NCBI GenBank assembly: GCA_033030425.1
Contig: JAUFSD010000001.1
Span: 2,976,001-3,040,000 of the forward strand
Direction: 5' to 3'
Source: Verpa conica
Lineage: Eukaryota; Ascomycota; Pezizomycetes; Pezizales; Morchellaceae
Length of the DNA: 64,000 nt
In this document: positions 32,701 through 43,788 of the stretch, piece by piece
Layout of the letters: each line of letters begins with the position of its first letter
Position numbering within the stretch: the first letter of the stretch is position 1
Position numbers and translations under genes: made by a program
Notes under the pieces: model-generated
The model's input: the letters and a program-made list of their open reading frames with translations, nothing else
Databases searched by the model: none
Told to the model about the DNA's origin: nothing

Positions 32701-33459
32701 ACTAAGTCTTTGCTGCTGGGCTTCTAGAATCTCAACCCCTGGCTCTGCTGAACTTTCACCCTCAATATCACCCTCCTGTTTACCGCCTTCAATCCTTCTT
32801 ATGAGTCCTACGTGCTTTACGTGCTTCCGCTCTTCTTGCCCCCGCTCTAGGTCCCAATCAAGTGTATATCTCCTCACCAATCCGTCTCCGCTAGACCTCA
32901 AACCAGAATGCGATACCAGCCGTCTCACTACCTGACTCTCTGATTTCTCTAGCAGCGCACCTATACCTTCGGACAATTCCGACTGCCAGGCTAGCTTTGG
33001 CTCTAATATGTTCTTTCTCGCATTTAACCACGGAATTGTCAGATCTGGTTCTACGGTGGTATAGTCGTCGTCGCCTTTGTTCCTAAGCTCGGTGATATAG
33101 TCGTCGTCGTCTTTCCTATACTCAGTGGTATTGTCGTCGTCGCCTTCTTTGTTCGTACGCTCGGTGATATTGTCTTCCTCACCGTCTTCGTTCCTACGCT
33201 TGTAAGAATCCCAGTGAAGCTTCGGGTTTTTCTTAATTCTTGTTTTTCGATGACGTCTGACGAGCAATCTAGGGACTTCAGGGTTTATCTGTTTCGCAGA
33301 GAGGTATTCGTTGGATCCGCTTCCGGGTTCCCAGATGAGGATTGGGTCTATGCTATTCTCGCTACTACTTCCCTTAGAGGAGTAGAACTTCTGTAGGCGT
33401 GGAAGGACTAAACGAGTGCTCCTATATATATGAGATTTGGAGAGCTGACGGGCAAGCAT
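29749..33459 (-). CDS. TRM2: tRNA (uracil-5-)-methyltransferase with long N-terminal extension
   Basis: RumA/TrmA-type enzyme that makes 5-methyluridine at position 54 of tRNA using S-adenosylmethionine. Exons 33459-30349 and 30291-29749 join in phase 0 over a 57-nt intron to 1,217 residues, about twice the yeast length. The enzyme occupies the last 450 residues: a TRAM-like domain (SEISSMGDGLAVYKNRVYTV, about 770), iron-sulfur-type cysteines (CKYFGTCSGC, about 835, and DCPIG), the SAM motif VDAYCGSGLFS, DPPKKGCDKRF and the nucleophile loop VYVSCNVHTQARD (Cys about 1170). The first 760 residues have a presequence-like start (MLARQLSKSHIYRSTRLVLP), DDDxTTE repeats near 85-125 and a charged coiled-coil with about 60-residue repeats (residues about 350-500). 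The frame is continuous, so this is a single protein unless an unseen internal start is used. Confidence 0.9.
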
Positions 33460-34462
33460 GCAAGCCGGGTTGGGATTCTCTCTGCGTTGTTGTGTCCGGC
33501 GCAGAGAATTGGTGGGGGTGGTGGGGTTGGGTGCAGATCAAAGTGAGGGAACGTGAAAAACTACGGGAGTGAGAATCCCAGCCCTGAGCCCTGGGAGAGC
33601 GTCCAGGATAAGAGATACCCGCTCTGGCGTTTGTGTGTGTAAATAACCTAGCCTTACATAAATTACATCTACATTTCCCTGGAATTTAATAAAACATTAT
33701 CCCAATGCCTATAGTTGTAGCCGGATCTTGCGGTCTGGGAGGTACGCTTGTATGGTATAACTCAGGCCTGTGACATATAATACAGAATAATGACATATAG
33801 TACATAGCCATGACATAAAATACGATTCTATGATACATAATACCCTAGTTCACTCTGAGTGGAGTTTGGAGGTCGTTACCTTTTGACCATAATAGGTACC
33901 TTCATCTGTAATTCTTATTTACTATTTTAATGGATCAATGCTTCTTTTACCTTCTCTAAAACATACTTGTTACTTTATAGATATGGGTGGCTATTAGTTT
34001 GGATGATCCATGCGGTTGAGCGGTAGAATAACTACAGTGAGAGTAATAAATTCCCAATGAAAGCAATAAAATGAGTGAATCACATCAGCGGCTCCGATTG
34101 CTTAACCCATGTTTCAAGACTAGACCTAGGAGCCCTCTAATTCCTACTAGACCCTCTACCCCCATCGAGTCCATTAATCCAGACCGGGATTCAGGGGCGG
34201 GCCAGCAGTAGTCACTTAGAGGTTCTTCTAGTATTGATTTAGGGTTTATTACTATACAACTCTATGAACCAGGAGTAGATATTAAATAACCCATTATTTA
34301 TTTGAAAATTTTACAAAACCTACATTAATATCTAGATGAATGCGGGAGAACACTTTAAACAAATTATCCAGAGACACTTATTCGAGCAATAAGTAGACCT
34401 CCAATTAATTATATATGCTTCGTTGTCTTTATTACCGTCTTCATCTTTTTACCATCTTCAAC
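33460..34462. other. Intergenic upstream of TRM2
   Basis: Contains the TRM2 promoter side and a motif repeated four times near 33770-33845 (TGACATA-TAATAC or TGATACATAATAC, spaced about 20 nt). No gene. Confidence 0.45.
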
Positions 34463-34592
34463 CAGAGGTTTAAATGGGCCGGCCTAGCCACCTTTTATGT
34501 GGCCCGGGCCAGCAATCACCATACTAAATCGATTATTGGGCCAGGCCGGGCCACCCTAGTTTTGAGCCCGGGCCGGCCCATTTAAACCTCTG
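34463..34592. mobile_element. hAT-like MITE, 130 bp foldback
   Basis: Perfect 22-bp terminal inverted repeats (34463-34484 and 34571-34592) that start CAGAGGTTTAAATGGGCCGG. Flanks TCTTCAAC and TCCTCAAT match at 6 of 8 positions, consistent with an aged 8-bp duplication. The interior is packed with GGCCCGGGCC words that extend the foldback. CAGAGG-GGGCCGG ends are typical of hAT-type MITEs. No coding capacity. Confidence 0.8.
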
Positions 34593-34760
34593 TCCTCAAT
34601 TTCATCTCGCACCGCCTTCCTCTTCAACCCCACCCCCCACCGCCTTCCTCTTCGTTAACCTCTTCATCCTCCTCTTCCTCATTAACCTCTTCGTCTTCGT
34701 TGACGTCTTTTTCTTCATCAACTTCTTCGTCTTCTCCATTCTCGGAATCACTGTCTCAGA
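34593..34760 (-). pseudogene. Possible relic of an acidic coding tail
   Basis: On the minus strand this segment reads as an acidic low-complexity peptide (SENGEDEEVDEEKDVNEDEE and similar) ending in a glycine-rich run and stop. It may be the 3' remnant of a gene, or simply a pyrimidine-rich simple repeat. No domain is attached. Confidence 0.25.
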
Positions 34761-36357
34761 GGCAACTTGAGATAATAGTATCTATAACACCGAAAAAATT
34801 AGTAAATAGCAAGAGAATCTAAAACATACGGTAATACCTAGAGCTAGGTCCCAATATAGCACACCATAGTTAAAACAAGTCTATACAAAGACTACAACCC
34901 TCGTTACCATTACCCCCAGTAATATCTATTGGGACCACTAGCATTCCCAGTATCTTTTACCCCTACTCTAGAAAAAACGAGGATGTACTAGTGTTCGAAG
35001 TCACCACAGGTTAGTTTTTGATAGTATTGAGCTGAGCCTAAGGAGGAAGAAACTTTTATTTGGAAGTGGTTTTACTAGAGCGGTACCTTCCACGTTTAAC
35101 TGCGCGCATAGCAGTACTATAGGTTCTGGTGTGGTTACCATCTGAGTGAGTCGGTTCTTCCCTTGAGAATACCTTCGCTCAGATGAAAGACTGATACTTC
35201 AGTGTTCATAAGTTAACCACACAAACCTAAGTATCTTCAGATTCAGGGGACTATATAGTGGTGGATTTGGAGTTAACGAGGCCAGAGGTCATTGTGGTGG
35301 TGCTGAGCCTGTTACAAGAGAGTCTGATAGAGATGGGTAGGTTCTCCAATTGTTTCAAAGAGAATGTTTTCACTACGGGCCCAGACGGCATAAGGGTACA
35401 TTGGAGAGGGCTTTTTGGATAGCTAAGGTAGAATGTGGGTGGGTGGTCTTAAGTTGATGAATGGACACCTCCATAGAATGGGTAAAGTACCGGGGGTCTA
35501 AATTCTATGGAGAGCCCTACACTGATATCTACCAGAGAGGCTAGGCCTTTTAATCTGACTTCGTGTAAGTTATAACAGCACCTTAATTTCTCCAAGTCAT
35601 ATCATTTCAATACTATCAACAACTATGGCTTTATCAAATAACCCTTAGAAGTTGATCGAGCTCAATAGAGGTACAATCCCGATAATGTTATTTCCAATAA
35701 AGAAGTTCTTGGCAGGACGATCAACCCCGTGTAAATTACACTCATCCTAAGGCGGGCTTTTTACATTCTCTCCATAAGCTAAGTTACCGTCTTTAAAAAC
35801 CAATAGAATTATAAGATCATACGCTACATCAAACCTGAACCACTGCAACCCGAAGAAATTCTGTAAGGGCACAGAGGCTGATATTTAACATTGGACGCTT
35901 TGTAGAACTAACTTAATGAAGACCCTTACCACCGTGTACTTCCATCTCTCATATGGTAACACCACAAAAATCCTATCACCTACATTGTAACTCATAAATG
36001 TAATAGCAGAGTTCTCACCTACGTAGTAGTAAAACAGAGATTTTACTACTCTAACATCCTGAATCTCCTATTTTTACTTGTGTGCTACTACATCGCCGAC
36101 CCCAGACCTAACAATCCAAGACAGTCACAAAAAAATAAATGGAATAAAAATACCGTCCAAAGCACACAACCAAGTAATAATATAAACTACCTACAATCAG
36201 AAGCGAAGTGTGAAGGAAAGGAAAGGAACCCATTTTTTGTCTCACGTTCTAACATGACAAAAGAACCCGTCATTTCACTCGCTAGCACATCAAAAAGAGA
36301 AAAACATCATTACATTCCTAATATTTTAAAAGCAAACATATCCACCCCTATTGTCCT
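34761..36357. other. AT-rich intergenic region
   Basis: No gene. The end near 36357 should hold the SEC26 3' untranslated region. Confidence 0.5.
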
Positions 36358-39300
36358 CTACTTCTGCAGCCCCTTCAACGAGCCTAGAGAAAGCGCAAGG
36401 CCCTGAGACCTACTACGAATACGTACGAACCCGGTAACCGGACCATCCTCGCCATCCTTTTCAATACTGAGATTTGCAAGCGCATCCTCACCTACAAATA
36501 AAGTTAGCTCTCAAGCTCAAGTAATGGAAACTAGAGAAGAACGTACCGAATACACTCCTGGCGTAGAGATTCGCGCTCAAGAACTGACAATCACCCTTCA
36601 AACTAGCCTCAGGTGTCAAACAAGCCATATTCGTGCTCTTCATCAACTGATCGAGGAACTCCCTCAAGGTCTTTGCCTTTGAGTTGATGTTAACTTTGTT
36701 CTCCCACTCGAATTCGGTCCACATGGTTCTAAATTGAGTCTCGCTGCAGTGCGCAGGTTGGATGTAGTCCATAATATCAACATGTACATCGTTGAGAATA
36801 ACCACATTTGTCTCAGTCGATGCTGGGCCATCGTATACCACGTTACCGAAGATGACAGCAGTGTCAGTAGATGAGACCTTGATTGTTGCCTGTACAGAGT
36901 GGAATGCATGGGGACCAAGATTCTGGGTTGTAGGACGCTCGACAACTTTAAGATCACCAAGAGTCGCAAATTCAACAGAAAGGTTCTGGAGGGTTTCCGT
37001 TGTCTGGTTGACAAGTAAGACATCGAGGATAATATCGAATTGGTGAACCTTAACGTATGCCTCAGCATAGACAGAGTCCGAGAAACCGGTAAGCTGGACA
37101 ACGCGACTAAGTTTCGAAGTCAAGTCTTCAACGTTGCCATCACCGCCAGTGGCCTTCTCCATGTCCACTTCTATAACGTCAGCACTGTCTGCAGCTGATT
37201 TCTTGCTCAATTGCCTGATTCCTAGTACATCGTCGACCTGGATCATGTTCTTTCCCTTCTCTAATTCCTCTTTAGCAACCCTCTTCTTCTCCTCGGCGAC
37301 AACCATGGCCCTAAATGCCTTTCTAGTGTCCTCTAGGAAGACCGCCTCAATCTCTTTCTTCTGCTCATACTCAGCCAAAGACCTGACACAAGACATGATT
37401 CTGTCCACACTGTCCTCATCGATCTTAGCTTTTACGAACTGACTCTGCCCAACACGAATGACGCTAATCATGATGAGCATCGCCTCAGCTTTAAGAGCGT
37501 TAGTGCGAGAGACGTCGGAACCAATTTCTGCATGTCGCATAACAAGCTTCGTAAGAGTTCCGGCAAGGACAGAGGCCAAGTAGTAGTCACCGTCGAGGAT
37601 AAGAGTACGAAGTGGTGGCTTTTGGGAAGCTCTAACGGCTTCAAGTTTCGCCAAACTAGCAGATTCGCTTGTGAGAGCGCTCTCAGTAGCATAGGTACCA
37701 TCGGCAAGTACCTTTCGGGAGCCAGTGGCGGGACCAGCAGGTTTTGAGCTTCCATTTGTTTGGTCATCGTCTTCTCCGGGCTGCTCGTCCAAGAGACGCT
37801 GTTCTGACGCAAGAATAGGAATTTCTCCAAGACTTTGGCGTATCCGTTTCCAGGCTTCCCGAATATCCTTCTCCTCTACGCAATATTCTCCAACAATCCA
37901 AAGAGCTCCCCTATATACCTTTCCAGTCCTAACCTCGCTCAAAGTCGTCATAAGACGCTCAACAATAGATGAGCGCAGAGCAGGGAACTTCTCAACAACC
38001 TCCTTCACAAAAGCAATAACATCAACTGCAGATGAGTTATTGAAATCGCTGATAAAGTCCATAAGCAAACCGACAACGCTTGCAGCCACCTCAGAGAACC
38101 TGATGGCACAGTTGTGGATTGAGTGAATCAACAGCTGCCTATATTCATTGTTCTATCAGGGTGTCAGAAGAGCTTCGGCCATATTGAGTGAAATTCCCAA
38201 TCATTGTTACCTTCTCATAATCTTGATCCACAGTCTTGGAGAGCTCCTTCTTCAAGAGCATAACTACTTCCTCGACGTTCTTGCTTGAGATCATATCCAT
38301 AGCAATATCCAGAACCTTTCTTCGTACATCGATATCGGGGCTAATATATATGCGTTAAAAACGAGTATTCGGTCAAGATCATCAGTAAGCCGAAAATACC
38401 TTGACAAGACACGCAGAACCTCCATAACCAAGTCATCCAGCACACCTTGATTCTTTTTTCGTAGCTGGTCGACTTTATCAAGCACAATAAGCTTAACATT
38501 GTTATCTGAGACCTTAATGCATAGCTCAATAAACTTTCCTGCAGCAGCCTTGATAGCTACCGGATTGCTGGTCAAAGTAGTCAATGATGTAGCAGCTTCA
38601 TAAACAACAGTATTTGAAGTCGCCTCCAGCAGATCGAAGATTAATCGGAGATATCTAGCCTATCCTCCACATCACAAGTGAGAAAACTACTTTCATCACT
38701 GAAGAAATTAAGCCCCAAAAACGCACCTTGTTACCGGAATTGAGCACTGCATCTTTCCGAATAAACTCAATAAGAACAAGCTGTGTCAGCTCATCCGAAT
38801 TGGCAATCTGATCGAACACTGAGTTCAAGTACTCCAAGGCCTTAGCGTGAGAGATAGCACTCAATGCAGCAAATGCGTTCCGTTTGCAAGTATTATCGCT
38901 CTCAGCCTGTAGGAAGGCCAGTATGAGATCAGGTGCATCGGGGATCAAGTGCTCCGAGTGCGAGTATATAGATTGGATAGCAAGAACCGAGTTTTTGCGG
39001 ACATAGGCATGACGATGCTCGAGACATTGGCGGGCCGAGGAGAGGAGGGGCTCAAGAAGCTCAGGCTCACGAACTTTGCAGAGAAAGCGTAGGGTTGCTC
39101 CACGGATGTACTCGTTTGCATGGAGGAGATCGTTCCGGATGCCATTGCTACATGAATACTATTTGTTAGTCCATCCTATCCAGAAACTCATAACTTTCAC
39201 CTCTATAGCTACTACTCACAGCATTTGGGGGGGTAATTACTAACCAAACCAAAATCATCTCTTGTTTCAGCTTCCCACTTGCATCATGTTTTGGACAGAT

Positions 39301-39549
39301 CTCATAGTAAAAGTACAGCAACTTCTTAAGTGGCTTACTCTTACTTGGCATGACAAAACGGATGATGTGCATCAGAAGCTGTGGCATCGGATCTCCGTTT
39401 AACATGATGATCAAAATCCGGCGCATGGTATCCAGCTTTGATTCATCTGTACCCTTCTCCAGCTGTTGCTGGAGCTGCTGAATCGATGGCTGATCCGCGG
39501 CATTGTCGAGGTGTACGATAGAGTACGAGTGTTCGAGAAAAGATGACAT
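36358..39549 (-). CDS. SEC26: Coatomer subunit beta (beta-COP)
   Basis: Subunit of the COPI coat that drives Golgi-to-ER vesicle budding. Six exons (39549-39245, 39147-38727, 38659-38400, 38340-38211, 38152-36547, 36491-36358) give 951 residues with matching phases, close to the yeast length. The N-terminal adaptin-type HEAT solenoid is clear: [54 protein letters not shown] and [14 protein letters not shown] central acidic linker (GEDDDQTNG) follows. The C-terminal appendage domain carries [54 protein letters not shown] and [12 protein letters not shown]. The longest intron (97 nt) follows exon 1. It is an essential gene in studied fungi. Confidence 0.95.
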
Positions 39550-40202
39550 AGCGGGGGGTGTCGTTTGATCGTTAGTTCGTAAGTACGTTCAAATATAGTT
39601 GATGAAGTGAGGAGGGGGGGTTGAGGCTCGTGGGATGTCGCAGTTGCAGGTGATTGAGGGGTCCGAACTCGTAGTATAGTGGGGGGAGGGTAACGAAGCC
39701 GGCGGGGATATCTGAAACAACGGCGGCGATATGCTCCCCTAAAGCTGAATCGGGCGGAGCGGGCGTGGAGGGAGGAAGCGGGCGGACGAGTAATGGACCC
39801 TTTTAGTTCTGAGAAGCGAACACTGTGGTGTTTTTGTCGTTCTTAGATCTCTCCCAGGGGTCTACGTGTCTTGGCGCATGCCCTAGTATACGCCGAGGGC
39901 AGCGTTCGTCATCACAAAGAAATGAATAGGAACCCGTCACTACATCTTAAATGGGCCTTACCACTCCATATAAATGAAGAAAAGAGAGAGAAGTTGCTAT
40001 GATACAATTGAGGGAAATAATAGAAAAAGTAACATCCTTATCCACCCAACGGTGCTCAAAACAATCAATAAAAACACAAAGCATTCAACATATACCCATA
40101 CACACCAGGAAACCTGAGGGAAAAACGAGAAAAAAGATAATAAAAACCCCACCCTGTTACCATAACTTCGTTCGTATACAAACCTTCACCACTACAAAGC
40201 TC
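39550..40202. other. Intergenic between SEC26 and the next gene
   Basis: SEC26 promoter side (39550-39800) is GC-richer with GGGCGG-type words; the rest is A-rich. No gene seen. Confidence 0.5.
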
Positions 40203-41435
40203 TTACCTCTTCAAGATCGTCTCCCAAATTGCCGCCAGTCCAGCAATGCCAGCTCCAATAAGCTGTGTGTCCTTTCCAACCCCAGCTCCAACAACCTTCA
40301 AACTCTCATCTCCCAACAATCCCATAAAGTTGAACCCTTTATAGTGCACCAAATACGCTACAAGTGCCTTAGTCACAGCAAATGTGAGAGGGTCGGTCTT
40401 ATATTCCTCGGGAGTAGTGGATACTGTAGGATCATATGGTTTTGACCTTGCCACATTTGCAGCTGTTGCAGTCAGGTTGAAGAAATATGCATTCCCCAGC
40501 GGCATCAGGACTGCTGTCGTTAACCATGCCAAGAATGGTCCCCAGAACTCGGTAGTGAGGAGAACAAACAAGTCCGGTAAATGGAAAGTGTGGGAACCCG
40601 TGCTCAATGCCGGAACAGCAGGGATTGTGACTAGGTAGACAAACGGAATCAATCGATAAAGTAGAAATGCCGCCTCGTAAGTCAATGTCACCGCATTCAC
40701 AGAAACAACATTTGATAGCTTATCACGTAATCCTGTTGCCTTCTCCTGAATGGCAGCCTTTTCGACTGTCTTCTTTGCACTGTCCATAATGGCATTTACA
40801 CGACTCTCGATCACATCTGCAACCACTGCGGGGGTTGGCGGAAGTGGAGATGTGACAGCTTCATGAACAGTCCTCACGGACCTCGGCGTACGGGCCGAAA
40901 TCTGGCGAGACCTAGATCGAAGAGTCCGTTCATTAAGGGAGGGGGCTGGGCTTCCAGATTCTTCACCACTATTTGCAATATGTAATCAGAAAAAACATGA
41001 GAAAGCAATAACACGGCCCCCAAGAAAAAGCTTCGAGAACATACGTAGAAAACTCAGCCGTTGAGCCCTCCCGGGCATAGCGTTCTTTACTTGCCCTCCA
41101 CCTCGAGCGTGTTGTCGGTGCATCAACTAATAGAGCGTGACTAGAAACCTTTGTAGGTGACCGCCTCGTATATAGTGTGTCATAGTATGCGCCAAATGTA
41201 GAATCGCCCTCTAGTTCAGCTTGGTGAGAGTCAAGGTATTCTGTAAGTAGATTCTCGATATCGCTCTTCAGGTAGCCATCAGTCCTGTTACGCAACTTTG
41301 TCAGCCACAACGGTACGCGACGCGTATAAACCAAGCCTTATGCCCAGAGAAAACCCAAACGTACTCTAGCCCAAGCTGCTCGCACAGCTCGACAAGTTCT
41401 ACCTTCTTTTTCTTACTAACCCAGAGTGAAGACAT
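40203..41435 (-). CDS. Conserved ascomycete membrane protein, unknown function
   Basis: I do not recognise a characterised homologue. Three exons, 41435-41365, 41284-41045 and 40968-40203, with introns of 80 nt (CTGAC branch, AACAG acceptor) and 76 nt, give 358 residues in phase. Splicing of the first intron joins KVELVELCEQLGLE to TDGYLKSDIENLLTEYLDSH, a helix-turn-helix resembling SAP/LEM-like DNA- or chromatin-binding modules. A basic serine/arginine linker follows. The C-terminal half has hydrophobic segments (LYRLIPFVYLVTIPAVPA, FWGPFLAWLTTAVLMPLGNA) and a glycine-rich end (LIGAGIAGLAAIWETILKR). The layout suggests an integral nuclear-envelope or ER membrane protein, but this is inference. 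Confidence 0.7.
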
Positions 41436-42060
41436 CGTATATGTATATTAGAGATACTCTTAGTAAGCTACCGCAGCGATTGTGAATGAGTGATTCTGAT
41501 TTGCTGTGAGAGAAGAGCAGTGAGCTGGGATGATGGGATATGTGAAAGAGATGAGATGTGCGGCGATGTCTGGTTGTTGACAGCAAGGCGAGGTCCGAAT
41601 TGCGGGGGAAGGCTTGCCCTTAGCGCGCGCATCATACTGCACTTTACATGCCGAGAGGGTAAATAAACACAGACCACGTGCAGCTGAGCCCGAGTTCAAC
41701 GCCGCGCACCGCAGATTGAACAGGATTTAATTAATATGACCGAGCTATACTATTGTCAATTTCCAGGGTGCTGACAGTTAGAAGGTGGCGATATTGTTTG
41801 ATGTTGATGTGGCGGTCATAGTTTATCACTCGTATATCTATTGATGGGTGGTATCAGTAGTGTTCCACAAACGTTCCACAACATGTGAGCTCTATTTATC
41901 CCACCAGAATGTTTCTCATTGGTTCTCTACTTGGTTGCAGTACTCCTATCCCTACTAAGAATTCTTGGTCCATTGTTGTTGACTAGACTTATACTACATT
42001 GGAGGAAAGCGAAGTAAATTAATAAAAGTACAGAACCCGAATTAGTAAGACCAATACTCA
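41436..42060. other. Intergenic region
   Basis: Promoter of the membrane protein on its minus-strand side and 3' region of the LYR gene. No other gene. Confidence 0.5.
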
Positions 42061-43047
42061 TCAATCCCCCCCATATTTTCTATTCCTAGATGACTTCCCC
42101 CTCTCCTGCCGCTGCGCACCTCCCTTCTCCTCAACTAACCCTTCGAAATCCGCCAGCTCTCCAGTAGATATTTGAGGCGCCTCGGTAAATGGTGAGTAAT
42201 TTGCACTCCACACCTTTTTCTCGTCATTAAAGTCCAACGACGAACTCTGCGCAAGTATTCTTTTCCATATCCTTCTCTTGAATCTCGGCGTCATGGTATG
42301 CACGTTCGTATTTTTCGGCATCGGCAGCTGTGTTAACAATTTTCTTTTTGGCGGTATCGGGGATTCCAAGCCACGAGCAAACTTATCCAGTCTCTCCATC
42401 TCGTATGCACTCAGGGGAGGAAGAACCTTGCTGAGGAGATCTGAGTGATGCCGGTGGAGCATGTTGACTTTTCTACAGATGGGGAAGGGCCGGCCCCAGA
42501 TGTTGGTTTCAGGTATTTTTGGCTTGATACTGGTAGTGATATTTTTGCCGTGCTGGGAGACTAGTAGTGCTCTTAATGCAGGGGAGACGACAGGTGGTGT
42601 GGAGCGAGGTTCACCTGGGATGAGGGGTTCTGGTTCGATTTCTGGGGGCTTGCTTATGATGGGCTTTTTAATACAAGATACAGCAGAAGTTAGTCTTTTA
42701 AGGTTCAATTATAATTCTTCGGATTTGAGTTTTATATATATCAGAAGAAGCCTTCATGAGGACTGCTGGATACAGACCTTTAGAAGTTCGTGCTTCCTCC
42801 GGCCAGACCGCCCATAGCTCAGCTCCAAGACCTTTGTCAATGGCTTTGGATCGCCGGCGTTGGCACGGATAAGCATAGAGAGTCCCCGGCGGCCCTCCTT
42901 GAGCAGCTTTGTCCGGCGCCACGATTCCGCTGTGCGATTAACTTGAAACCGTTGCTTGATGTAACGGGCAATATATTTTCGCGCTACGTCATCGTAAAGA
43001 ACGCTTGCCTGACGTAGGAGGCTCCTGAGGAGTGGTTTAGGCTCCAT
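42061..43047 (-). CDS. Cup1-like LYR-motif protein
   Basis: LYR proteins act in mitochondria, usually binding the acyl-carrier protein to help Fe-S delivery or respiratory-complex assembly. ATG at 43047; exons 43047-42778 and 42663-42061 with a 114-nt intron (GTCTGT donor, GACTAAC branch, AAAAG acceptor) give 290 residues. The N-terminal 90 residues are the LYR helical bundle: LLRSLLRQASVLYDDVARKY, the basic YIKQRFQVNR, and GRRGLSMLIRANAGDPKPL, ending in LELSYGRSGRRKHELLK, the signature of Cup1-like proteins. The first leucine-aligned motif is LLR without a full LYR. The C-terminal 200 residues are proline-rich with basic helices (RFKRRIWKRILAQ). Divergent with the MBP1-type gene. Confidence 0.8.
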
Positions 43048-43788
43048 TGGTGACGGATACAAGTTCAATACTGACCCTCCCTCAACCTTCTAGATTTTCA
43101 ACTGAGGTTCAATCAAGTACGCGGTCAGCTGACTGCTTGGCACCTTTATCGATACCAAAATCCTATAGTGGTGGCGCGGGCTGCCGGACTTCCCCTCCGG
43201 TATTAGTCCCCTGCGAGAAAAGTCAGCAAAAGTAACCTAGAATAGGAAAGAGGTTGGGTGAGCCACGCGCGCATGTCTCGGAACGCCAGCAAGACGCGCG
43301 CCCTTCTCCGCAGCAGATCGCGACTTCCCTCAGATCTTTTCCACGACTCAGATCCCGCTGTCAGCAAGTCATTCAGTCTACTCTGCCCCCTGCAGCCTCA
43401 ATCCCTTAGACGACCACCCAGGGGCCGTCAACAATAGCAACAGTAGCATCAACAACAACGCGGCTTCCTCGTCCCCTCGCCCTCCCTCGCCCGCGTCGCC
43501 GTCGTTGTCGTCGTTGCAATCTCCGCTCCTAGAGGGTCTGGAGCATCACCTTCTCGTAAACGTACATACTTTGTCTCTTCTGTTCCTCCTCTCCCGCCCG
43601 CCTGGCCGCCCTTTAACCCTACCACCCGGCCGCCCTACCGCTCCACCACTTTACACGCTTCGCTTCGCTTCTACTTCCTCTTCTTAGCTCAGCCTCCCCA
43701 CCCCTCTTCTCACGCTAGTGAATTTCCTAGCGGATTTGCTCCTCGGCCTTCTTCTGTACGCTGCCTGAGTCTCATCCCTTTCCAGGCG
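43048..43788. promoter_or_regulatory. Divergent promoter, LYR gene / MBP1-type gene
   Basis: 741 bp. Two ACGCGCG words lie at 43265-43271 and 43294-43300, matching the MluI cell-cycle box core recognised by MBP1-family factors. Downstream (43440-43700) is a C-rich, repetitive probable 5' leader of the MBP1-type gene with GTCGTCGTTG repeats. Confidence 0.45.

Noticed and set aside
31955..32701. 248-codon plus-strand frame over TRM2
   Set aside because: Antisense to the Glu/Lys/Arg-rich coiled-coil repeats; serine/cysteine/leucine-rich composition is what that mirror produces.
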